NCBI GenBank assembly: GCA_001643675.2
Contig: LSRY02000001.1
Coordinates: 1,049,501 to 1,113,500 of the forward strand
DNA from: Monocercomonoides exilis
Taxonomy: Eukaryota > Preaxostyla > Oxymonadida > Polymastigidae
Direction of reading: 5' to 3'
Length of the DNA stretch: 64,000 nt
Under the pieces are notes generated by a model. It searched no databases. It was given only the letters and a program-made list of their open reading frames with translations, and was not told the DNA's origin. Of the stretch, positions 33,978-45,237 are shown piece after piece (position 1 is the first letter of the stretch; every line of letters begins with the position of its first letter). The position numbers and the translations under genes were made by a program.

Positions 33978-36784
33978 ATGGAAATTGTTGATGAAGCATT
34001 TGAAATTGAGAAAGAATCTATTGTTTATCGCCTTTCTATAACCGCTACAACCACTTCACTGACTATCTTTGTGGAAAAAGTTGATTCTGAGGATAATTGG
34101 AAAGGTTCTTTTACTCCAAAAGGTATATTATTATTCTAATTCATATTGGATTGAAATCTTTTTTGTATTTCATATTTGTTGATTAACGTTAGAGGTTGAA
34201 GAAATTTCCTTAAATGCAGGAAGCACAAAAAAATATCATGTGTTCGTGAAAATGCTTCAGAGTGCTTTGCAACAAACAGATAGTTCTTTGAGCATTGACC
34301 TACTCACTCACACTGATCTTCAGGAGCTTCAGATGAAAAAGTCAAAATCTTCAGCTCCTCCAAAACCGCCTCCAACAAAGTCACTTTTCTTGATTCTTTC
34401 ATACTCAACGGAATATGACAGGTTAACATTTAATTTTCTTAATACTTATTCATGTTGTTTTCTTTTCTCGTTTGAAGAGTTCATTATGTACTTTGTCTTG
34501 CTTTTGAAGGAAAGCAAACAGAAGAATCCATGGCTTTGACTGTTAGACAGTTAAAATCAGAACTTCAAGCAATGCGTCAACAAATGTCTTCTGTTAGCAA
34601 AATAAAAAGAGAAAATGCTGAACTTAAAAAGAGAGTGAAAGAAATGGAAAGCGAACTTGCAAAATCTCAATCTCAGGTTGCACAGCAAGAAAAAGAAATG
34701 AAAGAGATATTGTCAAAAAGAAAGAATGACGACTCAAGAAAGTTGAGACAAAGATGTTCAGATTTAGAAATGGAAGTCATGGAACTAAAGAAAAGTGAAC
34801 GAGATGCACGAAAGCAACTTCTTAAAACAAGATTAGAATTGAAAGATGCACAAAAGCAAGTAACTGATTTATCCAGACGGCTGAAGTTTGAATTGCTTTT
34901 TTTTTTCTGTTTTTTGAAAAAATTAACTTTCGCTCTACTGTTCATTGAAATGTGTATTTGTTAATGATTGCTTGCTCTTGTTAATTTTGCATGTTCATTC
35001 AGAATTTCCATCACTCCAACATCTCATCGTTCATTTTCTGCATCACCATCTCAACGTCGTCCCCTCACTCCTCGCTCTCAAAGTTCTCCGTATTCCTCTT
35101 TTAGAACTCCTACGCAACGTAATTCCACACCATCCTCTGTCGCTTCCCGTTCTCGTCGTTCTCAGACACCTCCTCCACCAAGGCTCCTTCCTTCATCACG
35201 ATCTCCTTCTCCCTCCACATTTCGCCAGCCATCTTCTTCTGCTTCTACCAAACGTCCTTTCATTTCACGAAGCTCTTCGATTAGCTCTGCTCGTTCATCT
35301 GTTTCTCAAACAAGACGTCGCTCTTCATCTGTTTCTATCTCACCTTCACCTTCACGTGCTCCAAACTCTGCTACAAAGCGTTCTCAAAGAGTTGGATCAG
35401 TATCACCATCACCTTCTGATCAACAAAGAAGAAGACTATCTGTTGGAAGGTTTGAAAGATATTAAGTGAATACATTGAATTTTTTTTGTTTATATAATTT
35501 TGTTCTTTGTTCATTTATGCTTCCAGTTCCAGAGGTCGAAGCTCATCTCCTCGTCCTTTATCGACACCTTCTGCGCATCCAACTCCTTCAAACAAGGCAA
35601 CATCAAACCGCATGAAAGAGAGTCCAGCTAAAACAACTCCATCACGTTCGGCACGTGACCGTAGTAGCAATACACCAAAAACAAAGAATTCTTCTCGTTT
35701 TGCAAGAGAAACATCACCAGCATCTCAAGCAGAAAGAAGCATCAAAAGCACAAAAAGCATAAACGCAGAAAGAAAGAAAAGAGAATCGCTGCCTCAGCAA
35801 ATGTCGCCTCGTGCTTTGTCTCCATCTCCTCAATCGGATGACAGGAAAACAAAAAGAACAATTTCATCTCGACGCAATACTTCAATCAGTGAAAGCGAAG
35901 ATGAATCGGAACTTAGTAATTTCGAAAAGAGAAAGAAGAAGCAAACAGAAGTTGAGGAACGAGTGAGAAGACGATTGAGAGAAAGCGAAAGAGAGAGACT
36001 TTTGAAGGACAGAAGCAGAGCAAAAGGAAGATCGACTTCAATAAGTTCAATCAGAAGTGGTGAAGCTGAAAGAGATGAAGATGAGTATTCACACCATTCT
36101 GTGAAATTGAGTGAAAGACGAAGAAAGAAGCATCCCTTCAATGAAGATGAAGAGAATGAAGAAGAGAATGAAGATGAAGAAGATGACGATTATAATAATG
36201 CAAGAGAAAAGCCAGTTTATCGGAGCGAAAGTAGAAAAAGCAGAAACGAAATGAGAGGCAAAAGAAAAGAAGAAGACGAAGATGATGATGATGATGATGA
36301 AACTGACGATGATGAAGAAGATCGTTCGGACAATAAAAGAGAGAGGAGAGGAAAGGCTACATCTCGCAGCAAAAGACAACAAGAAAGCAAGAAGAGAAAA
36401 GAGAAAGAGAAACGAGAAGCGGAAAAGTTGAAGCGATTGGAAGAAGGATGGAAAGGGATGGACGATCCTGTTGAAGAACCTACAAAAGACAAAGAGACCC
36501 AAAAACAGAAGAGCGAAAATAGTATGCACTGTTCTATTTGAACAATTCATCAATAATTATTTGTGTCGCATTTTTTTAAACAAAACCTAAATGATTATTA
36601 TCAGGATCCCCAGTGAAGAAGAGCGCACAAAATACATTAGAGTATGAATCGATTGTTTATTTTCTCATTGTTAAAAATTTTTTTTTTAATTTTTATATTT
36701 TTCATATCAAGGGATATTGACATGCGAGTTAATGCGCTTCACAAATTACTTGAAAAATGCAAATCTTCTAAAGTGAGTGTTTGA
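33978..36784 (+). CDS. CCDC61: CCDC61/VFL3 basal-body protein, seven exons
   Basis: Exons 33978..34122, 34193..34421, 34478..34885, 35003..35449, 35527..36521, 36605..36641 and 36712..36784 give 777 residues. The N-terminal XRCC4-like head matches CCDC61: EDNWKGSF, FVKMLQSALQQTDSSLSIDL, LTHTDLQEL, LILSYSTEYDRVHY. A coiled coil follows (ALTVRQLKSELQAMRQQ to about residue 260), then a long Ser/Arg/Pro-rich and acidic region, and a short C-terminal helix DIDMRVNALHKLLEK matching the EIDARLKALQEYM end of the human protein. Known role: head-to-head and coiled-coil oligomer that orients basal bodies and their rootlets (VFL3 in Chlamydomonas). A 37-nt exon precedes the last one. Identity is strong at both ends; the disordered middle is longer than in animals. 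Confidence 0.9.
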
Positions 36785-37101
36785 TTGTGTTGAATACTGG
36801 ATTTTATTTATTCTGTGTTGAATTGTAATTTGCTGACTTTTTATGTTCTGCTGAACTTTTGATTAACCATTTCAAAATTAAAATCACTTCGTATTCGCTT
36901 CTGCTGCTGATGGTTTTCTTTTCAAATATTTCTTAGAATCATTTGAACTATTTTGTTTTCACCGTTTCAATTTTCGTTTTTTAAATGAAGTGATTTTTGA
37001 AGTGAAATAGAGGATGCAGGGAAATGATTAAATCTTTTCATGAAGCTTGAGTATTTCAGTAGACGTAAAACTTTCAAAGAGAAAAAAGAAATGAGCCCAT
37101 T
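36785..37101. other. Convergent intergenic region, CCDC61 / UTP15
   Basis: T-rich then A-rich sequence between the 3' ends of convergent genes. No exon or RNA gene is seen. Confidence 0.5.
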
Positions 37102-39413
37102 TCACGATGGCCCAAGCACAGCATCAATCATCCCCGACAGCTGAAGCAGCTCGTTCTGAAGTGCAACCTCAGCATTCACCACAATCCGCAGCTTGACCAG
37201 TGCTTCATCAAGCACCACACTAAGTCCAGCCATCTGCTGGCACTCGTCCACAACAATAGCAGCAGCTTCCATCAGCGATGATGAGATTGATACAGGCTGC
37301 TGCTGATTCAGTGATGTCAGCAAGGAAACGGCAATCTCATCCTTTTTCTTGCTTCCCGAAATGCTTTCTTTTTTGCCTTCTCCTTCTTTGTCTGTTCCAG
37401 TCTGTTGTGATTCATCACTGCCTTCAGCGTCTCCTTCATCTGCCAGCTGAGTCTCCATCACCCCAATCGCATCAAGGACAATGGCCTCATCATCTCCCTT
37501 TCCTCTGTTCTGCAGACTTCTCCTCTTCTTCAGACTTGCTGCAGTCATCCGCTTTCCCACCAGGTTTCTGCTCAGCCACTCCACAATCGGTGCCATTGAA
37601 GCAGGATCTCTTCCATGAAGTGCTTTCCGAAGTGCCCCGCGTCTGCTCAGCTCTGCAAACATCATCTCTGCCAGCCCAGGTGCAGGCGACGAGATGGCTG
37701 TGTCCAGCGACGAGATGGCTGTGTCCAACGCCTCGTGATGTCTGAAGTTCCTCAGCAGGTTCTCTGCCAGTGATAGATGGTGATGTCCCCTCCCAAAGAT
37801 CGATGCTCCGTGTGGCGTAGCGCTGGCTCCAGAAGGACGCAGTCGTCTGTCAGACATGTCGGGAATGACTGTGATGGCATCGCTGGAAACTGTAGGCTTC
37901 TTTTGGGATTGCCTTGAAAGAAAAGATTTTCCTGATGGTGTTGATGCTCCTGATGATGCAGATGTCGAAGATTGTGCTTTTTCTTCACCAAAAGCAGAAT
38001 CCTGTTCCATCGATCGCATCATTGCCGTCCACGAGTCAATTGGCTTTCCATCGGCATCCCTTTCTTGTCTCTTCCTCTTCTCTCCCATGCCAATTACTGC
38101 TCCTTCCTCATCTCCCAAGTCTTCAAGTTCCATTGCCTTTCGCGGCTCCAAGAGACGTTTGCTAATTTCTGTGCGTGAATCGGATCCTTTGCGCTTCATC
38201 ACTGCAACCCCTCCCTCTGCAAAGCCAAACACAACTGATTTTTCGTCGCTGCTGCGGGCAGCGCAGACGATGGATCCGCGGATCATCACAGGCTTCGTGG
38301 AATTGGGATATGAAGAAGCTGGTGCTGCGATCAGAGGAGAAGCTATTGACGCAGTGACTTGCATTGTTTCGAGGGAATGGATCTTCATTATTCCGTCCAG
38401 GCTGACGCTGCACAGGCGAAATGGTGAGCCAGCAAATACTTCCTCCAGTGTGTGCATTTTCAGGTGCGGTGGAAGGATACCAGAGCAAAGTGCATCTGGA
38501 GACAAAGGAGGAAGATTTTGCACAGCTTTATCTGCTGGCAGTGAACGGCTTCTGCTCATCAGCATAAGAGAAGTGATTGTTTTGTTGTGAGACTTGGCAG
38601 TTTTGATGACGCGAGGTGGAGAAGAAAGCAAATCCCATATGTTGATTTTATTTTTCGCTATGAAAAATGAAAAGATTTTTTTTTTATTAAAATGTGAAAA
38701 GAAAATGAAAATAAAAAAGAAATTATCAAACCTGTCGAAGCAAGCATTGTCCCACCTGGCAAAAAACAAATTGACTCCACGGGATCTTTGTGATCCAGTT
38801 GGCACAAAGGCTCTCCTGAATCGATTTCTCTCAAATTCCACAGGCAAATTTTGCGATCATAGCTTGCTGTTGCAATAATATGTGCACATGAAGGATTGCA
38901 AACAATACTTTTGATATAATCTGAGTGAGCTTCTGCTGATCCAAGAATCATAAAAGTTTCTGAATTGAAAATTTTAATGATTCCATCGTCTCCCCCTGAT
39001 ATCATTTTCTTCTTGTCCTCAGTGAAAACAACAACTCTGCAAGGTCCTTCGTGTGCCTTTATTTTATGTAGCAATTTTCTAGTTGATGCATTATAAACCA
39101 AAAGCATCCCTGTATCCGTTCCAACAACAATTATTTTTCCATCTGGACGATAAACTGCGCAGCGAGGAAGTGCATTTTTTAGATTCAAAGAAAACACATT
39201 CTCCATTGAACTGATGTCTATCACATCCACGCTACTAGCTGATACAGAGAGAATCAAATCGTTATGTGCTTTATTAAAAGAAAGTGAAATTGGAGGAGAA
39301 TTAGTCTTTTTCACAGCAGACACTCCCAAGCTTGTCCAAAAACTAGCCTCACTTAAAACTGGATTGGGTTGTTTTACCTGATAAGGAGGCACAAGCTTTG
39401 GAAAAGCAGACAT
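37102..39413 (-). CDS. UTP15: U3 snoRNA-associated protein UTP15 (WD40), two exons
   Basis: Exons complement(38732..39413) and complement(37102..38657), with a 74-nt intron (GTTTGA..TTCATAG), give 745 residues. The N-terminal WD40 propeller includes ALPRCAVYRPDGKIIVVGTD, MISGGDDGIIKIFN, ATASYDRKICLWNL and PVESICFLPGGTMLAST, the family pattern. The C-terminal half holds the UTP15 C-terminal domain (about residues 600-745: AENLLRNFRHHEALDTAI, ELSRRGALRKALHGRD, VEWLSRNL, ELLQLSGMIDAVL). Human UTP15 is about 518 residues; the extra length is a Lys/Asp/Ser-rich insert between the two parts. Role: t-UTP subcomplex of the small-subunit processome. The upstream in-frame Met at 39488 is rejected because the family N-terminus starts near MSAFPKLVPPYQ. 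A 21-bp tandem duplication lies in the C-terminal domain. Confidence 0.9.
37686..37727 (-). repeat. 21-bp tandem duplication within UTP15
   Basis: Two perfect copies of a 21-bp unit (37686-37706 and 37707-37727) duplicate seven residues, giving DTAISSLDTAISS in the C-terminal domain of UTP15. The frame is kept. Confidence 0.9.
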
Positions 39414-39554
39414 ATTCCAAAAAGAAATAAAACAAAAAGTATGGAAATTTCGAAAATATTTGTAATCATAATCATTCAATATTTGCATTTTTGTGTATCA
39501 CTAAATTTCACAAAAAATTTCTGATCGATATATGTATCATTGATTTTTGAAACA

Positions 39555-40642
39555 ATGAATATTTGTTTTTTGTTTTATTTCTTGTCCGCTTTTGCATTAG
39601 AGGTATTAGAAAGTTGCTTTGTAAATTATATTTATTTAATATTATTCCAGTTGAAACAAACAATTTGGGCAACCCCAAAACATGGATATCATCATATTAT
39701 TGAAATGGACTTGGTGTTATCTCCATATGATGCTGAAAAGGAACATGTTTGTACACATATATCCTCTCTTGTCTCCTTGATTATTTACTTATTCAAAATT
39801 TAATAATTAGTGTCAAATTGTATCGCATGAAATTTTTGACCATCAATTTTATCTTAATCCATATGAACTAAATGTATGAATAGCTTGTACAAAAAACTTT
39901 TTAATACAATGTATATTGCGTATGATATTCAAGACACTTCATGAACAAAAAGGAAAACCTAAACGATATTTTGATCCTTCAATCTTTCCAGAAATGGAAC
40001 ATGTTCATTTAAAGAATGATTCCCAGATTGTATCTCTTCTCTCGGTTTTTAATGTTACAAAGCAAACAGTAGAAAAAAAGAATTTTGAGTTTGAATTATA
40101 TTTGTGAAGAATTTCATATATAAATGTTCTATTTGATTATCAGAACATTCATTTATCATTCAGAGCTTCCAATACATATCCGGTATCAACGCTCAAAAGA
40201 ATGTAATGACAAGATTCGTCCATATGAACCCATAATTTTAACTCCATATCCCTTGTTCTATTCACGATGCACATCTGTGAAGAATGCCCTTGATGATTCA
40301 TCATTTGAAGAAGGGGTGACACTTCAATCTCTTCTCCCTTCAAATTCTTCGTTCTTTACATTTGAAAAGGATACATCCAAATATTACTTACAGCACAGCG
40401 AAGCAGCTGAGTTATCTAATCTTCTTAATTCAAAGGGGTGGAAAATTCTCGAGGATAATAACGTTAAAATGGGTGGAATAAAGGAGACCGAAAGATCTTC
40501 ATCATTTTATCCAACAACAACACTTCGCCTTCCGGTTGGAGATGTTAGCGATATGAAAGTTGTTACATTCATGACAGTTGCAACTCTTTTTGTTTCAGTT
40601 GTTGTTGTTCTCTTCCTTTTATTTGAACGTTCTCATTTTTAA
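39555..40642 (+). CDS. PIGX: PIG-X/PBN1, GPI mannosyltransferase I stabilising subunit, five exons
   Basis: Exons 39555..39602, 39651..39746, 39811..39873, 39934..40103 and 40144..40642 give 291 residues. A signal peptide (MNICFLFYFLSAFALE) is followed by the lumenal PIG-X domain: HHIIEMDLVLS, HQFYLNPYELN (equivalent to the DPYEL motif), FIYHSELPIHIRYQ (the HxxLPxHxRYQ hallmark) and PYPLFYSRC. One C-terminal membrane helix (VVTFMTVATLFVSVVVVLFL) makes it a type I ER protein. Known role: partner of PIG-M in adding the first mannose to GPI anchors. Intron 4 (40104..40143) is only 40 nt with a GTGAAG donor; the junction restores the HSELP frame exactly. The start codon at 39555 lies 141 bp from the divergent UTP15 start. 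Confidence 0.85.
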
Positions 40643-40769
40643 TTTACGCAAATATAACTAAACCAATTTAAAATATATATATGTGAGATAAATATTTTTT
40701 CCAAAAATTTCTGAAATTTTTTATAAAGGGCATATTTTAATTTGTTTCTTTTTTCTCTCTCTCTTATTG

Positions 40770-41921
40770 ATGTTTTTGAATTATGTAATATCTTCTATAC
40801 CGTCGCTGCTATATGTTTCTGCCATATATGTTTGGTATCCTTGTGTTGGAGATGTTGTTCGTTCGAATGAAAATCAAAAGCAGAAACTTCGCCGAATCAT
40901 CTCAGTTGGGTTTTCAACAATATTTTCAATAATGCTATGTCATTATTTGGTTTGATTGCGTTAAATGTTCCTTTAGTGATAATTTATTATGTTTTATAAT
41001 TTCATTATTCAAATAGTTTGGATCTTCATTTAGCGAGATGGGGATTGTTGGCCCAACATTATTGCACCATTTAAGTTCGATTATTCGTTGCTTTTCTCTG
41101 ACGGTCATACTCTTCTCTGGCCCTATAATTCATACAATGTTTTTTGAAAAGGTGAATATCTTTTATCTCCATATGGATGAGTTGCATTCAAAGCCTGTTA
41201 CTTTCGCTTCTGTTTATTTAATTGTATGCCACAAATTTCGTTTGTTTTTACACTTTTAACTTTTATAAAGTCACCACTTTTGGAGGAGCTAGTATTTCGC
41301 AGTTGTACTTTATCAATTATTAGGCAATTAAACTGTGAAGGAGAAATGGAATGTGAAAGAATAATGTCATCAAGAATCGTAGTCAACATTGCATGGAGCA
41401 CTTTACTTTTTTCATTGAGTTTGATCTTTTTAATTTTTTATTTTTTTAAAGTTTTCATGTGTTTTAATCAATTTAACAGGTCACGCTCATCATTTCTTTG
41501 AGAAAGACACGAATGTTCCGATGGAATGTTTGAGCAACAATGTTTTATTTAACTATTCGAGAATTGCTTAAATTAAATTTGATGCTTTTATGATGTGAAT
41601 TTAGGTGTTCGCCTTGTTGTTAGCGCACTTTTTGGCATGCTCTCATCATTTTACTTTCTGAGAACAAATTCAATTTGGGGTCCTTTCGTTTCGCATATAT
41701 TTTGTAATATTCTTGGAGCACCGCCTATTGATCGAATTGGATATCTTCCGCGTTACAAAAGTTTGGAAGCATTTTTGTTGAATTAGAATTTTATTTTTGG
41801 TAATTCTTTATGCCTTTTTTGTGAATTTTTGAATATTACATGATCAGAAATAATCGTATGGAGCTTGTATCTCATAGGATTACTGTCTTTCTTTGCTTTG
41901 GCTGGGCCATTAACGCGTTGA
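40770..41921 (+). CDS. RCE1: CAAX prenyl endopeptidase RCE1, six exons
   Basis: Exons 40770..40949, 41017..41223, 41271..41418, 41480..41527, 41605..41760 and 41848..41921 give 270 residues. Multi-pass ER membrane protease of the CPBP family. Its conserved motifs are present: the catalytic glutamate pair in SPLLEELVFRSC, the histidine motif SHAHHFFEK, and FVSHIFCNILGAPP with the His/Asn of motif 3. The last exon (IIVWSLYLIGLLSFFALAGP) supplies the final membrane helix; without it the open frame would stop early at 41786. Role: removes the last three residues of prenylated CAAX proteins such as Ras and Rab-like GTPases. It follows PIG-X by 127 bp on the same strand. Confidence 0.9.
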
Positions 41922-42328
41922 AGAAGTGCGATTTACTAATAAGCAAATGATTTACCTTCGATATTTCAATTTTCAGATTCAAAAAGTTGTTTGAAATGAA
42001 TCATTGCGATATCAGTCAAAGAGAATATCTTTGAGTTGATGAATGAGTTTTTAACAACTTTTAAAAAAAAAAAAAAAAAAAAAAAACAGATCACGTGTTG
42101 ATTCAATTTTGGCGTTTTAAAATAAATAACGTAAAGAAATTAATTTGTGAAATGTATTTTTCTTTAATGAAAGCATAGTGCAATACATATTAAACTGATT
42201 ATAAGCCTTCGTGTTTTGAAAGCGTATAAATATCAGAAATCAAAGTAAAAAAAAGGTAATTTATTTGATAAAAAAAACATTATAAGAGAGAAATGATGTG
42301 CTTGGATGTGATGCAAGCTGGACGTCTT
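41922..42328. other. Convergent intergenic region RCE1 / RP2 with poly(A) tract
   Basis: AT-rich sequence between convergent genes, including a 24-nt A run at 42063-42086. I see no exon, no target-site duplication and no retrocopy, so the run is read as a simple homopolymer. Confidence 0.6.
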
Positions 42329-43914
42329 CTAACCAACAAGCTTCAAATCTGATGAGAGGCGATCTGGTGAAGGGGTGCAATATACACGTCCCTATTGTTC
42401 AAAACGGTGTGTTCGAGTTTGTGAGAAATTGAAATCGATATTAAAAAAATAATAATTTTTGTTTTTTGTTTAGAATATTTTTCGAAAATGAAGCTTGAAT
42501 AGCAAACTTTAAGGCATTGTGGAAGCCTTGCTTCCAGCTCTGTTGGGAACTTTTCGTATGGAGAAGGAGCAAGAAGAAGAAACGCTGCAATGTAATCGTC
42601 TGTAATGAAAAAGGATTAACAATTCAAAGAAAATGAGAAAAAAAATTTCACTTTTAAGTAACATTCAACAAAAATTATGAGGGGAATCACCTTTTGATGG
42701 ATCAAGAATGCATGGAGGACATTTGTTTGCTTTCAATGACGACTTCTTTTCGCCAACAAGTGTCGTAATTGAGTTGCTTTTAAGTATCACACAATCCAAA
42801 GGTTTCAGGGCAGATGGTTGATCAGAAGGAGTAGATGATGATGAAGATGAAGATGAGGAAGAAGATGATGAATCAGTCAATGGTGATGCACAATTCTCGT
42901 TAGATGCTCCGATGCAGTGCAGAAATGTAAGGAGAAGAGAGGCAGAAGCACCAAATGTTGGAGATATTATCTTTGAAAGTACTGACTTAAAATCATTTCT
43001 GAAGTGGGGAAACGAAACTACACACACAACGCGGTCTCTCGCAGCAGAAGAAGATGGAATCGGCGCACATCCAGCTGATGGTGGTATAGTCGGTGGTAGT
43101 TGTTGTAATGATGGTGCAAATCCAAGAAAGGTGGAACTTTCAGTTGGGAGTTGAAATAAAAGTCGATCTTCTGAAGTGGAAGCCTGACCAGATTCAGAAG
43201 AAGAAAAACAATCGCATGGAGCATGCGGTGGAAGATAGGTCAAGCATGCCTCTGAACTTTGCATTGGAGTGAAGTTATAAAATCTACTCCAGTTGTTGAC
43301 AAATGGGTCAAGAGAGGCTAATGCAAATTGCTGAAGAAGAAGTGGGTATGAAATGTCAAAGCAACCAAGAGTTAAATGATGAGACGCTTCAATAATAGGT
43401 TGTGTATAGCAGTAAAGTCTGATGCGGCAATTAACTAAGTTTCTTGTTCTGTTCAAAGAAAAAAAAAGCGGTATGAAAAAGGATTGGAAAAAGAAAGTCA
43501 AGCCTGAACTGTTGGCACGCAACAACAATGTCGCAATCATCAAAATCTCTCAGAAATACACTTCCGCTGGTAGGGCCGATAAATATCTGGCAACGTGTGC
43601 AATTATCTCCAGAAACACTATCCATATGATCAAAAAGAAAAATCTTGCAATCTCTGCAATCCTGAATGCTAAAATGATCTCCCAAAATGTCTCTTAAAAA
43701 ATTACATTAGCAATGTCATTTTGGATTGAAATGCAAACCCAGGCTTCTTGATATGAACACCTTCCGTAAGATTTCCAAAAATAAGTCGCGCTTTTCTTTC
43801 ATCTTCCGAAAGTGATACAATTTTTGGATCACGTGAAGGGTATGTCTTTGCAAGTGCCGTGCACAGTGGGCTTGTTGGAGGTGGAAGAGCAGTAGTACTG
43901 ACAAAGCAGCCCAT
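42329..43914 (-). CDS. RP2: XRP2/RP2, ciliary GTPase-activating protein for ARL3, five exons
   Basis: Exons complement of 43739..43914, 43504..43692, 42691..43442, 42508..42599 and 42329..42391 give 423 residues. The start at 43914 yields MGCF, the dual acylation signal (myristoyl Gly2, palmitoyl Cys3) of RP2; an ATG two codons upstream would abolish it. The TBCC/C-CAP beta-helix follows: DHFSIQDCRDCKIFLFDHMD, CTRCQIFIGPTSGSVFLRD, DDCDIVVACQQFR, LYCYTQPIIEASHHLTLGCF and NNWSRFYNFTPM. ACQQFR keeps the GAP glutamine and arginine (Q115 and R118 in human). The Arg codon spans intron 2, which uses a GC donor. The C-terminal part is Ser-rich and diverges from the NDPK-like domain of animal RP2; the last two exons are less certain. 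Role: ARL3 GAP in delivery of lipidated cargo to cilia. Confidence 0.87.
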
Positions 43915-44099
43915 TGACATTTTTGACCCAAATTATTTTTCTTTCAGAAATTTTTGGATTAAAAATGTTTTATGGACGCAGCAAAATGCGTATAAAGATT
44001 TTTATGTTTTGGATATGAAAGTCTTTGTTACCATTATATTTTTTAGTTTCTCTTTTCTTTTTTTTTTTTTCAAATTACAACAAGAGAGAATATTTGTTT

Positions 44100-45237
44100 A
44101 TGAATTACGTTTTATTGCCAATTTTGCTGCAGTGTTATTTTTGTCATGGAGATAACGCAAAGATTTTTTACAACGAAACTTACGAACGATTAGAAGAGCT
44201 TTGCCAAAAGACTCCATTGCTTGTATATTTCCATGACCCAACTAAGTGTGATTTATTTCGTAAATCTTGTGGCTTATCAATAATTTTTAATGGATAAAAT
44301 GACTATTTTTTGGCATTATAACATATTAAGCTCAACATCAAATTTGATGGTTTGTTACTTATATTTCTTCAACAGAAATAAAATGACTTTATTGAAATTG
44401 TTAAACCACAGATAGATGTTTTCAAAAATGTGTCTGAAAGAGATTATCCGGGTAATATAAAGTTTTTTATGATTAATTGTTCTGGTGAGGCAAACACTTG
44501 TAAGGAACATAGAATTACCAAATTCCCCACAATTCGATTTTACATGTTTGTGTCATCTAATTATTGATTTTATATATAAGCGTTAAATTTCTTTTTCATA
44601 TTCATTTTAGGGGAGAAAGATGGTTCAAATACACAGATGAGTTAGAAGAAAATGCTTTATACGATTGGACAGTCATGATGGGAGGTCCAAGCGTTCATTG
44701 GATTGATTCCATTGAAGAATTCGATGAAGAAAAATCTTTTTATGATTATTCAATTTTGGGGATTGTGAAAGAGAACGCCTTTAATGGTCTGTAAGTCAAA
44801 TATTATTTTTTATTATCAATAAAGAATTATTTACGATATACTGCATAATTATGGTAGATGTGATGGTTATTAGAGAAATGTCTCAACACTATAAAGCGAA
44901 AATACGATTTTTTGGGATCATGCTGAATTCTGACAAAGATATTTGGTCTGTGAAAAATAAAGGAAAATCGAATCTTCACAAAAACGGATATCGTTTGATC
45001 TTTTATGGTGCTAATGCAAACAAAGAAGTTGAATATTTTGGAGATGACACCCTTCGGGATGTTTCTGAATGGATAGAGCAAACAAAGCAGCTGCTTGCAG
45101 AAGAAGGAGAGAAGCTAATAAAGGAAGGAATGACAAATCCAGGCTCCGGAGAGAAGTCTCAACACCGTGGAAAGAAAAAAATGAATATCAAAAAAGAAAA
45201 AGAGGAAAAAGAAATGAATGAATGGAAAGAGTTGTGA
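44100..45237 (+). CDS. Secretory thioredoxin-fold (PDI-like) protein without CxxC, five exons
   Basis: Proposed exons 44100..44245, 44331..44349, 44412..44545, 44611..44786 and 44858..45237 give 284 residues. A signal peptide (MNYVLLPILLQCYFCHG) precedes a thioredoxin-like domain: TPLLVYFHDPT, GNIKFFMINCSGEANTCKEH and the cis-proline strand ITKFPTIRFY. The usual WCGHC redox motif is missing after FHDP, so it is unlikely to be an active disulfide isomerase. A second domain (residues about 130-240) and a Lys/Glu-rich tail ending in WKEL follow; the ending only weakly resembles an ER retrieval signal. Exon 2 is a 19-nt microexon inferred because it keeps the frame and gives the normal strand-to-strand spacing; a stretch reading DFIEIVKP in the adjacent sequence is an alternative that I could not splice in without a stop. 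Function unknown. Confidence 0.65.

Noticed and set aside
42063-42086. 24-nt poly(A) as the tail of a retroposed gene
   Set aside because: No processed copy, second repeat or target-site duplication is seen next to it.
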